NCBI RefSeq assembly: GCF_013402875.1
Contig: NZ_CP058579.1
Span: 558,001 to 622,000 of the forward strand
Direction of reading: 5' to 3'
DNA from: Halorarum salinum
Lineage (GTDB): Archaea; Halobacteriota; Halobacteria; Halobacteriales; Haloferacaceae
DNA: 64,000 nt
A program made the position numbers and the translations under genes. Shown piece by piece: positions 44,609-52,622 of this stretch. Each line of letters opens with the position of its first letter. Within the stretch, counting starts at the first letter, position 1. The notes below the pieces were generated by a model, which did no database searches, was not told the DNA's origin, and worked only from the letters and a program-made list of their open reading frames with translations.

Positions 44609-44989
44609 ACCCCTGAATCCCACCCGCGCCGAATACGTTTTCTGGTCTCTCGGCGGTTCGCTGGCCCGCTCCCTCGACTGAGTGGGCGCTCGGATCGGGT
44701 GGCACGACCGTCCGCCGTTACGGGGGAACTCGCTCGGAGAGCACGACCGGAGGGGGGTTCAGGCCCGTGGACCCGTTCGAGGCGGGATGGCGTCCCGGTC
44801 GAGGCGTGGGCGCCCGGAGCAGCATTCTATATCGCGAGATTCTGTTTATTCCGCCGTGATCGTGGGAGCGTCGGGACTAACCGGATCGTTGCCGAGAGCG
44901 GCGCTCGACCGCGATATCCGGCGTTCGGCTCGAAACGCGGGCGGCGCCGCCGCTGGACGGGCGGAAAACGGAGGAGAACGGGGCCGGAA
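44609..44989. other. Intergenic region with an AT-rich patch
   Basis: No gene is supported in these 381 bases between the sulfatase start and the NifU-like stop. The segment 44823-44850 (cattctatatcgcgagattc then tgtttatt) is unusually AT-rich and could be a distant promoter or a small-RNA promoter. Confidence 0.4.
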
Positions 44990-45376
44990 CTAGAACGGGG
45001 CCTGCGGCCCTTCGTCGGACTCGCCGTCGTCGTCGCCGGACTCGCCCGGGAACGACGGGGACATCCCGCCGTCCGAGTGGCCCATCCCGCCGAGGTCGCC
45101 GTCGGCGCCGCCGCCCATGCCGGTGTCGGCGTGGACCTGGGTGATCTCGGGAATCTCCTTGGTCATGCGCGACTTGATGGCCTGGATGGTCATCGGGGAG
45201 ATGCCACAGCCCGAACACGCGCCGCCGAGCGCGATGTGGATCTCGCCGGTCTCCCGGTCGAGGTGCTGGATGGCCGCGCTGCCGCCGTGCATCTGGATCT
45301 GCGGGAAGTTGCGCCGCAGGAAGTTCGTGACCCGCTCGCGCAGGTCGTCGTCGGCCTCCTGAGAGTCGGTGCTCAT
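44990..45376 (-). CDS. NifU C-terminal-domain iron-sulfur scaffold protein
   Basis: The 128-residue protein has the Nfu domain: RVTNFLRRNFPQIQMHGGSA, ETGEIHIALGGACSGCGISP with Cys54 and Cys57, and MTIQAIKSRMTKEIPEITQV. Paired CxxC motifs of a dimer hold a labile cluster for delivery to apoproteins. A Gly/Asp/Ser-rich tail of about 40 residues follows. Start at MSTDSQEADD. Confidence 0.89.
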   Translation of the reverse strand: MSTDSQEADDDLRERVTNFLRRNFPQIQMHGGSAAIQHLDRETGEIHIALGGACSGCGISPMTIQAIKSRMTKEIPEITQVHADTGMGGGADGDLGGMGHSDGGMSPSFPGESGDDDGESDEGPQAPF

Positions 45377-45446
45377 TACAGGTTGGTTGGGAGCACGTCG
45401 GTTTATGCCTTGCGCCCGCCGGGGCGATTCCGGGTGTGTCGACCCG

Positions 45447-45785
45447 CTACACGCCGTCAGCCGGCGGTTCGACGTCGAACACGCGGTACAGTTCGGCCTC
45501 GATCTCGTCGACGTACCGGTCCAGGGTCACCGCGAGCTTCTCGTCGTCGACGACGACCGCCGTGAGCCGGTCGGCCGGGTCCTCCGGGAGTTCGACCCGG
45601 AAGGCCCCCGACTCGGCGTCGTAGAACGGTTCGCTCTCGTTCAGAACCTGCTGGTCGATGCCGTGGATCAGCTGCGAGTCGTACCGGTCGTTCATCGTCT
45701 CGAAGGCGTTCTTGTACGCGCGCTGGAGTTCGGCGAAGTAGTGAACGTACTTGTCCTCGAACTTTTCGGGGTCGAACTCGGCCAT
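45447..45785 (-). CDS. DUF5783-type small haloarchaeal protein
   Basis: The 112-residue acidic protein (MAEFDPEKFEDKYVHYFAEL, QRAYKNAFETMNDRYDSQLI, LTAVVVDDEKLAVTLDRYVD) matches the DUF5783 family as I recall it, a conserved haloarchaeal protein of unknown function. An N-terminal helical pair precedes a short beta-rich part. It lies 71 bases upstream of the NifU-like gene on the same strand. Confidence 0.72.
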   Translation of the reverse strand: MAEFDPEKFEDKYVHYFAELQRAYKNAFETMNDRYDSQLIHGIDQQVLNESEPFYDAESGAFRVELPEDPADRLTAVVVDDEKLAVTLDRYVDEIEAELYRVFDVEPPADGV

Positions 45786-46069
45786 TATCGGGCGGTTTCG
45801 GCGGCGGCGACGTAAGCCCGGCGGTCCGGGACATAAATCACATTACGCGATACGAAATTTCTCCGGCGCAGGGAACGGCGTCGGCCGGGGTTCGGGGTCG
45901 AAACGGGGACGGAAGCCCGAATGCTGTCGATTTCGGGAGAATCGAGGGTGGGAGGTCGGACCCGTCGGTGGCGAGCGTCGCGGGGTCGTCACGAACGAGG
46001 TTCGCAACGAGCGGGACAGCAGTCCCTATCGGGCGGGGTGGCGTCGGGTCACGGAACTCCGTCGTCGGG

Positions 46070-46696
46070 TCAGAAGGTGGTCCAGGCGGTCGCGACCTGC
46101 GAGCGGTCCCGGACGCGGAGTTCGCGAGCACCCTCGTTCTCGCGGGTGTTGACGACGGTGTCGAACGGTTCGTACATCGTGTGGAGCGTCTGCTCGTCGT
46201 GCATCGTCGAGCCGATGACGGCGACGGTGAACCAGCCCTCGCTCTCGGCCTGCTTCGTGAGCACCCGAGCGAACTGGTAGACGTCCTGGGGGTCGAGATA
46301 CATCAGGAGCTCCGAGAGCGAGTGGATCCCCACGCCGACCGGGGGGTCGAACTCCCGGTACACCTCGAAGAGGTCGGTGAACTTCATCCCGATCCCGGTG
46401 ACGTTCTTCGGCGAGGAGACGTACCGGACCCGGTCGGTGACGGGCGTCTCGACGCCCCGCTGTTTCGAGACGCAGTCGACGACGCCCACCTCGTCCGGGT
46501 CGAGTCCGCCGATCTCGGCGAAGTCCGCGCGAACGTCGGCGGCCACGTCGCCCGTCGAGATGACGATCCCCCGCTCGACCGCGTCCCCCAGCAGCCGGTA
46601 CATGAGATCGTACTTGCCGGTCATCGGGGGGCCGGCGATGAGGAGACTCCGCCCCTCGGGAGGCGCGTCGATCGAGAGCGGGGAGTCCTCCAGCAT
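46070..46696 (-). CDS. DUF7504-type RecA/KaiC-like protein with degenerate Walker A
   Basis: The 208-residue protein resembles RecA-superfamily ATPases: RSLLIAGPPMTGKYDLMYRL at the P-loop, where the Ser/Thr after Lys is Tyr, then ERGIVISTGDVAADVRADFA, VGVVDCVSKQRGVETPVTDR and VGVGIHSLSELLMYLDPQDV. Hydrolysis may be weak or absent, suggesting a regulatory partner. The start was set at MLEDSPLSID rather than an upstream ATG because a TATA-like stretch lies about 28 bases ahead. It is last in a cluster with the RAD55 ATPase. Confidence 0.72.
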   Translation of the reverse strand: MLEDSPLSIDAPPEGRSLLIAGPPMTGKYDLMYRLLGDAVERGIVISTGDVAADVRADFAEIGGLDPDEVGVVDCVSKQRGVETPVTDRVRYVSSPKNVTGIGMKFTDLFEVYREFDPPVGVGIHSLSELLMYLDPQDVYQFARVLTKQAESEGWFTVAVIGSTMHDEQTLHTMYEPFDTVVNTRENEGARELRVRDRSQVATAWTTF

Positions 46697-46770
46697 ACGT
46701 GTGAGGTAGCGACGGACGGTCAAAACCTTTGTCCACACGTTCATCGGGGAGCCGCCTCGTAGTCCCCCGA

Positions 46771-47211
46771 TTACGCCCCCTCGTCCTCGGACGGTCGCCG
46801 GAGGAATCGGGGGTACTGGAGTGCGTCGAGGCTGCTGCCGCCCTCGAGGAGGTCGATTCTGTCGAGGCTCTTCGGGCGCCGCTCGGCCGGGCCTCGCTCG
46901 GCGCCCGGATGTGGCGGGGGAGTCGAGGGGGAGTCGGCGGCGCTCTCACGATCGGATCCGACGAGCCGTTCCCAGACCGTCGCCCGGTCGGTCGCCTTCC
47001 CCCGGAGCTCTCGAGCCTTCTGTTTCCCCTCGCGGTGGGAGAGGTCGATGATGCTCCGGTCGTAGGAGCTGTCGAGCGCGGCCCGGAGCCGCGCGAACTC
47101 CTCGCGGTTCTCGTACCCGAAGACGGACGCGACGCCGAGCGCGAACGCCCGGTCGATCGCCTCCCCCTCCGAGAGCGCCTCCCAGTCGGTTCCCAGTCGC
47201 TCCTCGTACAT
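46771..47211 (-). CDS. Uncharacterised partner protein coupled to the RAD55 ATPase
   Basis: The 146-residue protein has a helical N-terminus (TDWEALSEGEAIDRAFALGV, ASVFGYENREEFARLRAALD) and a basic-then-Pro-rich C-terminal part. I do not recognise it. Its ATG overlaps the stop of the RAD55-like gene by one base (TGATG form), implying coupled translation and a related job. It is followed by the degenerate P-loop gene. Confidence 0.65.
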   Translation of the reverse strand: MYEERLGTDWEALSEGEAIDRAFALGVASVFGYENREEFARLRAALDSSYDRSIIDLSHREGKQKARELRGKATDRATVWERLVGSDRESAADSPSTPPPHPGAERGPAERRPKSLDRIDLLEGGSSLDALQYPRFLRRPSEDEGA

Positions 47212-47906
47212 CAGTGGGAGACCGTCCGACCGGCCTCGACGACGAGGCCGTTGTCGGTGAAGCGGGCGTCGTGAATGTCGGTGTCGACGTCCGTCCCGCG
47301 CATCTTGACGACCTGGACGCCGCGGGCCATCCCGTCGCCCTCCATGTAGTTGTGGAAGAACACCACCCCGTGTGCGAGGTAGTGTTCGTCCGCGTACGCG
47401 GACGGGTCGGTCATCTCGGAGATGAGGTACGTCGTCGCGTCCATCCGCTTGAGCGAGGAGAGAAACCGGATCATCGTGTCGTCGGTGTCGTCGAGGAAGA
47501 ACCGCAGGAGCATCGTCGAGTCGATGACGACGCGGTCGACGTCCCGCGAGTCCACGAACGAGACGATCCGGTTCGTGATGTTGTTCGCGTCCCGCCGCTC
47601 GCCCGGGATCCCGAAGAACCGCTTGCCGTCCTTCGAGAAGGCGTCGAGGAACGTCACCTGGCCGGAGTCAAGCGCGTCCTCGAAGCCGAAACCGTACCCG
47701 CTCATGTCGCGCTGGAGGTCCGCCCGGCTCTCGTGCATGCTGATGAAGAGGCACCGGTCGCCGTTGGCGACGCCCTCCGTGAGGAACTGGGCGGAGAACG
47801 TCGTCTTCCCGCTTCCCGGCGGCCCGCAGACGACGTAGAGCCGACCCGCGGGGAGCCCGCCGTCGACGACCCGGTCGAACCCCGGCACGCCGCTCGATAC
47901 TCGCAT
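47211..47906 (-). CDS. RAD55/KaiC-family RecA-like ATPase
   Basis: The 231-residue protein contains GVPGFDRVVDGGLPAGRLYV, an intact Walker A (CGPPGSGKTTFSAQFLTEGV), the KaiC-type CLFISMHESRADLQRDMSGY, and Walker B VDRVVIDSTMLLRFFLDD. Single-domain members of this family include archaellum ATPase regulator ArlH-like and signalling-associated proteins. The gene is first of three on this strand and lies near the chemotaxis genes, so a role in signalling is possible, but only by proximity. Confidence 0.83.
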   Translation of the reverse strand: MRVSSGVPGFDRVVDGGLPAGRLYVVCGPPGSGKTTFSAQFLTEGVANGDRCLFISMHESRADLQRDMSGYGFGFEDALDSGQVTFLDAFSKDGKRFFGIPGERRDANNITNRIVSFVDSRDVDRVVIDSTMLLRFFLDDTDDTMIRFLSSLKRMDATTYLISEMTDPSAYADEHYLAHGVVFFHNYMEGDGMARGVQVVKMRGTDVDTDIHDARFTDNGLVVEAGRTVSH

Positions 47907-48028
47907 ACGTCAGATTCCCCGGAACCGTTCAATAAGGGTTCCCTCCCGAGTATCAGGATGGATAACCGTGTCCGTTCCGGCGCCGGGCGAGCATCCGCGG
48001 GACCGATTTGGCGGACGGGGAGGCGGCC

Positions 48029-50674
48029 TCAGTACGACTTCTCGGCGTGGAGCGTCCCGTCCGGTTCGTACAGGTACACGGTGTCGCCGCCGTCGTTCCA
48101 GACGTACGAGCCCGACCCCCAGTACAGGTTCCCGTCGGTCCCGGAATCGTCGCCGTCGCCCGTGTGTAGGCGCACCGTTCCCCCGGCCGTGAGCGTGTAG
48201 TCGTCCGGGAACTCGTACCGGTAGCCGGCCTCGTCCTCGACGGCCCAGCCGGTCATGTCCCGGTCCGAATCGGCCGTGTTGTCGAACTCCACCCACTCGT
48301 CGTTCAGGCCGCCGCCCGACTCGCTGATCTCGCCGACGCAGATCGTCGAGTCACAGCTCCCGTCGCCGAGATCGTCCGAGGACCGCTCGTCGGCGAGCCG
48401 CCCGTTGTCGTCGTGGACGAACGCCGTGTCGCCGCCGTCGTTCCAGACGCCGATCCCCATCCCCCAGTACAGGTCGGTCGTCGTGTCCTCGCCCTCCCCG
48501 GTGTGGATCCGGACCGTCTCGCCCGCCCCGAGTCCGAACGAGTCCGGGAAGGTGTACGTGTATCCGGCCTCGTCCTCCAGCGTGAATCCGGACGTATCGA
48601 GGATGCTCGACCCCCCGTTCGTGACGTCGACCCACTCCTCCTCGAGGGACATGTCCGTGACGGAGACGTCGTACGGGGCCGGATACGTGTGGTCCCGGAC
48701 GGGGTTCCCCTCGCCGTCGGTGAGAAACGCCGTGTCGCCGCCGTCGTTCCAGACGAAGCTACCCGATCCCCAGTACAGGTCCGTGTCGGTGTCGTCGCCG
48801 TCGCCGGTGTGGAGCCGAACGGAGTCCCCGTCGGCGAGCGTGAACCCGTCGGGGAACCGGTAGTCGTAGCCCGCCTCGTCCTCGACCGTCCAACCGCTCA
48901 TGTCCACGTCCGCGCCCTCGACGTTCCCGAACTCGACCCACTCGTCGTTCAGGCCGTCGCCCGACTCGCTGACGGTCGGGATGATCACGTCGGGGACCGA
49001 CCACGACTCGTCGGCCGCGAGGTCGCCGTCGGCGTCGAGGACGGCACATCGGTCCTCGTCGACGTCCCAGCGGAACGTCCCGGCGCCCCAGTAGAGGTCC
49101 GCGTCGGTGTCGTCGCCGTCGCCGGTGTGCACCCGGACCGTCTCGCCGGCAGCGAGCGTGAACCCGTCCGGGAACGTGTACGCCCGCCCCTCCTCGTTCT
49201 CCACCGTCCAGCCGGTCGCGTCGAGGTCGGCGTCGTCCTCGTTCGTCAGGTCGACGTACTCCTCGTTCAGCGTCGTCGCGTTCCGTTCGACGGTATCGAC
49301 GGAGACGACGTAGCTGGGGGAGGCGGCGTCACCGGAGTACGCGCTCCAAAGCTGGAAGTCCGCCTCGTTGAACGCGGTCGTCGTGAGCAGGTCGGCGTCG
49401 CCGACGTTGTTCGCGTCGTCGGTCACCGCGTCGGAGTTGAGCCGGAGGTCCGAACCGAGGCCGGCCGCGAGGTCGTCGAGGTTCGAGCGCCCCGCGGCCG
49501 TCGACTCGGAACTCCCCAGGAGGACGACCGCCCCGCCGTCGTCGACGAACTCCCGGAGCGCGGTCGTTTCGGCGTCGGTGAAGGCGTTCTCGGGGCTCGT
49601 GACGAGGACGGCGCGGGCGTCCGCGAGCGAGGGCCCGGCGGCGTCGTCGAGCGCGTTGACGCCGGCCAGTTCGATGCCCTGTCCCTCGAGGTACCGTTGG
49701 TAGAACACCGCGTCCTCGCACGAGCAGGCGTGGCCCGCCTCGAACTGGCGGTGGCCGCCGTCCACGAGCACCATCCCCGGCCGGTCCCCGTCGGTTAGGT
49801 GGTCGACGAGGTTCGTCAGGAACACGAAGTGTTCGAGGTGCTCGGAGTCGGCGTCGTGGTCCTCCTGGATCGGTTGCCCGCCGAGCAGCGCCGCGTTGGC
49901 GGCCTCGTCGACGCCGACGAGCGGGACGGGGTCGTCCCCGTAGTCCACCGCGCCGTCCCCCAGCGTCTGGGTCGCCTCCGCCTCGGCCCAGACGGGGACC
50001 CGGGACGGGGGGATGGCTCCGTCGCTCGTCCCGACGCTCGACGTGTTCGGGTGGAACGTCTCGGCCACGTCGTCGTCGCGGACCTCCGGCGTGTTCTCCG
50101 GGTCGCTCCCCGCCCAGAGCCCGACCCCCTCGGCCCGCGCCGCGTTCTCGGCGTCCCAGTACTCGTCGGTGTCGCTCATGCTCGCGCTGTAGACGCGAGC
50201 GTACCCCTCCTCGAGGGCGTACCTGTTGTACACCGTGCCCATCGACCCGGTACCCGTCCGGTCGTATCGGATCTTCGCGAGCAGCCTGTCGTACCGGTCG
50301 ATCTCCTCGGACTCCCCGTCCACGGCGATCCGGCACTCGGTTCCGACCGGCAGTTCGTCCGCCGCGAACGCCGAGGCGTCGTCGCCCCAGTCCGCGAGGT
50401 GGGACTCGTCCTCGATCCCCTCCCACTCCTCGATCCGGTCGTACCTCGTGTAGCCGGACGCCTCCGGCGTGTCGATTCCGAGCGTGCGGACGGTGTACGC
50501 CGTTCCGTCGTCCAGTTCGACGTCGAACGTGTCGCCGTCGACGGCGTCCGTGACGGTCGCGTCGTACCACGTGCCCGGTTCGAGCCCCGAGTCGGCCGCG
50601 ACGGCCGCGTCGACGCCGACCGTCAGCCCGGTTGCCGTTCCCCCCACCGCTTTCAGAAACGTGCGCCGCTCCAT
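48029..50674 (-). CDS. Exported thermonuclease-like protein with four lamin-tail domains
   Basis: The 881-residue protein begins with a Tat signal (MERRTFLKAVGGTATG). Residues 35-190 are a staphylococcal-nuclease domain with all catalytic positions (Arg63, Asp68, Glu71 in TVRTLGIDTPE, and Arg130). Residues about 280-455 resemble a DUF4350/GATase-like region (VLVDGGHRQFEAGHACSCED, AVLVTSPENAFTDAETTALR). Four lamin-tail domains follow, each with EWV-x-x-x-N, GWTVEDEAGY-like, FPDGFTL and the HTGDGDDTDTDLYWG block. It probably degrades or binds extracellular DNA at the cell surface. Confidence 0.82.
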   Translation of the reverse strand: MERRTFLKAVGGTATGLTVGVDAAVAADSGLEPGTWYDATVTDAVDGDTFDVELDDGTAYTVRTLGIDTPEASGYTRYDRIEEWEGIEDESHLADWGDDASAFAADELPVGTECRIAVDGESEEIDRYDRLLAKIRYDRTGTGSMGTVYNRYALEEGYARVYSASMSDTDEYWDAENAARAEGVGLWAGSDPENTPEVRDDDVAETFHPNTSSVGTSDGAIPPSRVPVWAEAEATQTLGDGAVDYGDDPVPLVGVDEAANAALLGGQPIQEDHDADSEHLEHFVFLTNLVDHLTDGDRPGMVLVDGGHRQFEAGHACSCEDAVFYQRYLEGQGIELAGVNALDDAAGPSLADARAVLVTSPENAFTDAETTALREFVDDGGAVVLLGSSESTAAGRSNLDDLAAGLGSDLRLNSDAVTDDANNVGDADLLTTTAFNEADFQLWSAYSGDAASPSYVVSVDTVERNATTLNEEYVDLTNEDDADLDATGWTVENEEGRAYTFPDGFTLAAGETVRVHTGDGDDTDADLYWGAGTFRWDVDEDRCAVLDADGDLAADESWSVPDVIIPTVSESGDGLNDEWVEFGNVEGADVDMSGWTVEDEAGYDYRFPDGFTLADGDSVRLHTGDGDDTDTDLYWGSGSFVWNDGGDTAFLTDGEGNPVRDHTYPAPYDVSVTDMSLEEEWVDVTNGGSSILDTSGFTLEDEAGYTYTFPDSFGLGAGETVRIHTGEGEDTTTDLYWGMGIGVWNDGGDTAFVHDDNGRLADERSSDDLGDGSCDSTICVGEISESGGGLNDEWVEFDNTADSDRDMTGWAVEDEAGYRYEFPDDYTLTAGGTVRLHTGDGDDSGTDGNLYWGSGSYVWNDGGDTVYLYEPDGTLHAEKSY

Positions 50675-50901
50675 GGAGCGGATCGACCAACCGGGGGACG
50701 TCGTAAAAATTTGTTCTAGAACGTCGGTAACATGTCAATGCCCGTCGTCAGATGTCGTATTTATCCGGATGGCAGCCGGTCGCAACTGGCTCCGTTCCGG
50801 ATCCAAGCGGCACTGACGCTCCCGAACGTGGTGCTCACACGGTGTGAAACTGAACGCTAACTTCGCCGATTCGACGTCGCCGGGTCCGGCGGTCCCGACG
50901 G

Positions 50902-51366
50902 CTATTCGGTCCGCGGTTCGACCCAGACGACGAACCGGTCCTCGCCCTTCACGATGCCGCGAACGTCGTCGTCGCCGGCAGTCGTGCCCTCGTCGACCTC
51001 GTCGGGCGCGACGTCGCGGACCTGGAACACCTCGTCGACGACCCAGCCGACGGTGCCGCCGTCGTCCGTCTCCGCCGGGTCGAAGACGATGATGCGCTCG
51101 CGGGGACCCTCCCCGTCGATCCCGAGCAGCGTCTTCGGGTCGATGATCGTCGTCGTCTTCCCGCGGAGGTCCATCACCCCCTCGACGTGTCGCGGCGAGT
51201 TCGGGATCGCCGTCAGGTCGCCTGCGTCGACGATCTCGTCGATGTAGGCGATGTCGAGACAGTACGTCTCCTCGCCCAGCCCAAACTCCAGTACCTGGGT
51301 GATCTCCCCCTCGTCTGCCGACGCGCCGGCGGCCGACTCGTCGGCCCCGTGCTCGCTGCTCGCCAT
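50902..51366 (-). CDS. cheW: Chemotaxis adaptor CheW
   Basis: The 154-residue protein has the CheW beta-barrel pattern: ITQVLEFGLGEETYCLDIAY, VDAGDLTAIPNSPRHVEGVM, DLRGKTTTIIDPKTLLGIDG and VGWVVDEVFQVRDVAPDEVD. It couples transducers to the histidine kinase CheA. It is transcribed away from cheB, with about 140 bases between the two starts, so the promoters of both chemotaxis transcripts lie in that gap. Confidence 0.93.
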   Translation of the reverse strand: MASSEHGADESAAGASADEGEITQVLEFGLGEETYCLDIAYIDEIVDAGDLTAIPNSPRHVEGVMDLRGKTTTIIDPKTLLGIDGEGPRERIIVFDPAETDDGGTVGWVVDEVFQVRDVAPDEVDEGTTAGDDDVRGIVKGEDRFVVWVEPRTE

Positions 51367-51509
51367 ACCTCCTCCGGCCGGCGCGGCGGCCTTAACCGTG
51401 TTCCCCGAACTATCACCGCTGAAATTCGGGACGGAGCCTTGAAGGAACGCGTTTCGGTACGACGCCGTATGACAGGACGGGGGACGCGACCGACGGGAGG
51501 TGTGCGGCG

Positions 51510-52622
51510 GTGACCCGCGCGCCGCGGACGGTCGTCGTCGACGACTCGCGGTTCATGCGGGGACTCATCACGGACGTCCTCGAGTCCGGCGGTATCGAGG
51601 TCGTCGCCGAGGCGGCCGACGGCGCGGAGGCGCTGACCGTCGTCGCCGAGACGGAGCCGGACGTGGTGACGATGGACGTGGAGATGCCGGGGATGGACGG
51701 CATCGAGGCGGTCGAACGGCTCATGCGCGAGCACCCGACGCCGACGCTCATGCTCTCGGCGTACACCGAGGACGGCGCCGAGGAGACGTTCGCCGCGCTC
51801 GACGCCGGCGCCGTGGACTTCTTCGCGAAGCCGGGCGGGGAGGTGTCGATGGGCGTCTCGCGGATGGAGACACAGCTCGTCGAGACCGTCCGCTCGGTCG
51901 CGGGCGCGGACATCAGCGGAGCGGGCGGGACCGGCACGGGAGCGGGAACCGACGCCGGGACGAACGCCGGCGGCGGAGCGGCGACGGCCGCCGCGGCGGG
52001 TCGGGGCGCCGGAACCGCGACGGCGGCGCGGACCGCCGGCGAGGTCGAGCCGAACACCACCGTCGTCGTCGGCTCCTCCACGGGCGGTCCGGACGCGGTC
52101 GAGCGCGTGCTCGCCGGCCTCCCCGGCGACGCGGACCTCCGGGTGCTCGTCGTCCAGCACATGCCCGAGGCGTTCACCGGCCGGTTCGCGGAGCGGCTCG
52201 ACGCCGCCTGTGACCTGGACGTGTGCGAGGCGGCCGACGGCGCGCGGGTCGGCCGCGGCGAGGTGCTCGTCGCACGCGGGGGGAGACATCTGGAGGTCTC
52301 GCGCTACCGGAACGGGCGACTCCGGGTGAGCCTCGTCGACGAGGACCGCGGGCAGAACGTCCGGCCGTCGGTGAACGTGGCGATGGAGTCGGCCGCCCGG
52401 ACCGTCGACGACCCGCTCGTCGCCGTCGTCCTGACCGGGATGGGCGACGACGGCGCCGAGGGCGTCGAGGCCGTCGAACGGGCCGGCGGACGGGTCATCG
52501 CGCAGGACGAGGAGACGTCGGTCGTGTACGGGATGCCCAAGCGCGCGGCCGCGACGGGGCGCGTCGACAGCGTGCTGCCGCTCGAGGATGTCGCCGGCGG
52601 CATCGTCGGGGGTGCCCCGTGA
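51510..52622 (+). CDS. cheB: Protein-glutamate methylesterase CheB
   Basis: The 370-residue protein has an N-terminal receiver domain (VVVDDSRFMRGLITDVL, phospho-Asp56 in VTMDVEMPGMDG, Lys in FFAKPGG), a Gly/Ala/Thr-rich linker, and the C-terminal methylesterase with VVGSSTGGPDAVERVLAG, VVQHMPEAFTGRFAERLD and LTGMGDDGAEGVEAVE supplying Ser, His and Asp. It removes methyl groups from transducers for adaptation. The GTG start is 143 bases from the cheW start, with cheA beginning on its last base. Confidence 0.95.
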   Translation: MTRAPRTVVVDDSRFMRGLITDVLESGGIEVVAEAADGAEALTVVAETEPDVVTMDVEMPGMDGIEAVERLMREHPTPTLMLSAYTEDGAEETFAALDAGAVDFFAKPGGEVSMGVSRMETQLVETVRSVAGADISGAGGTGTGAGTDAGTNAGGGAATAAAAGRGAGTATAARTAGEVEPNTTVVVGSSTGGPDAVERVLAGLPGDADLRVLVVQHMPEAFTGRFAERLDAACDLDVCEAADGARVGRGEVLVARGGRHLEVSRYRNGRLRVSLVDEDRGQNVRPSVNVAMESAARTVDDPLVAVVLTGMGDDGAEGVEAVERAGGRVIAQDEETSVVYGMPKRAAATGRVDSVLPLEDVAGGIVGGAP

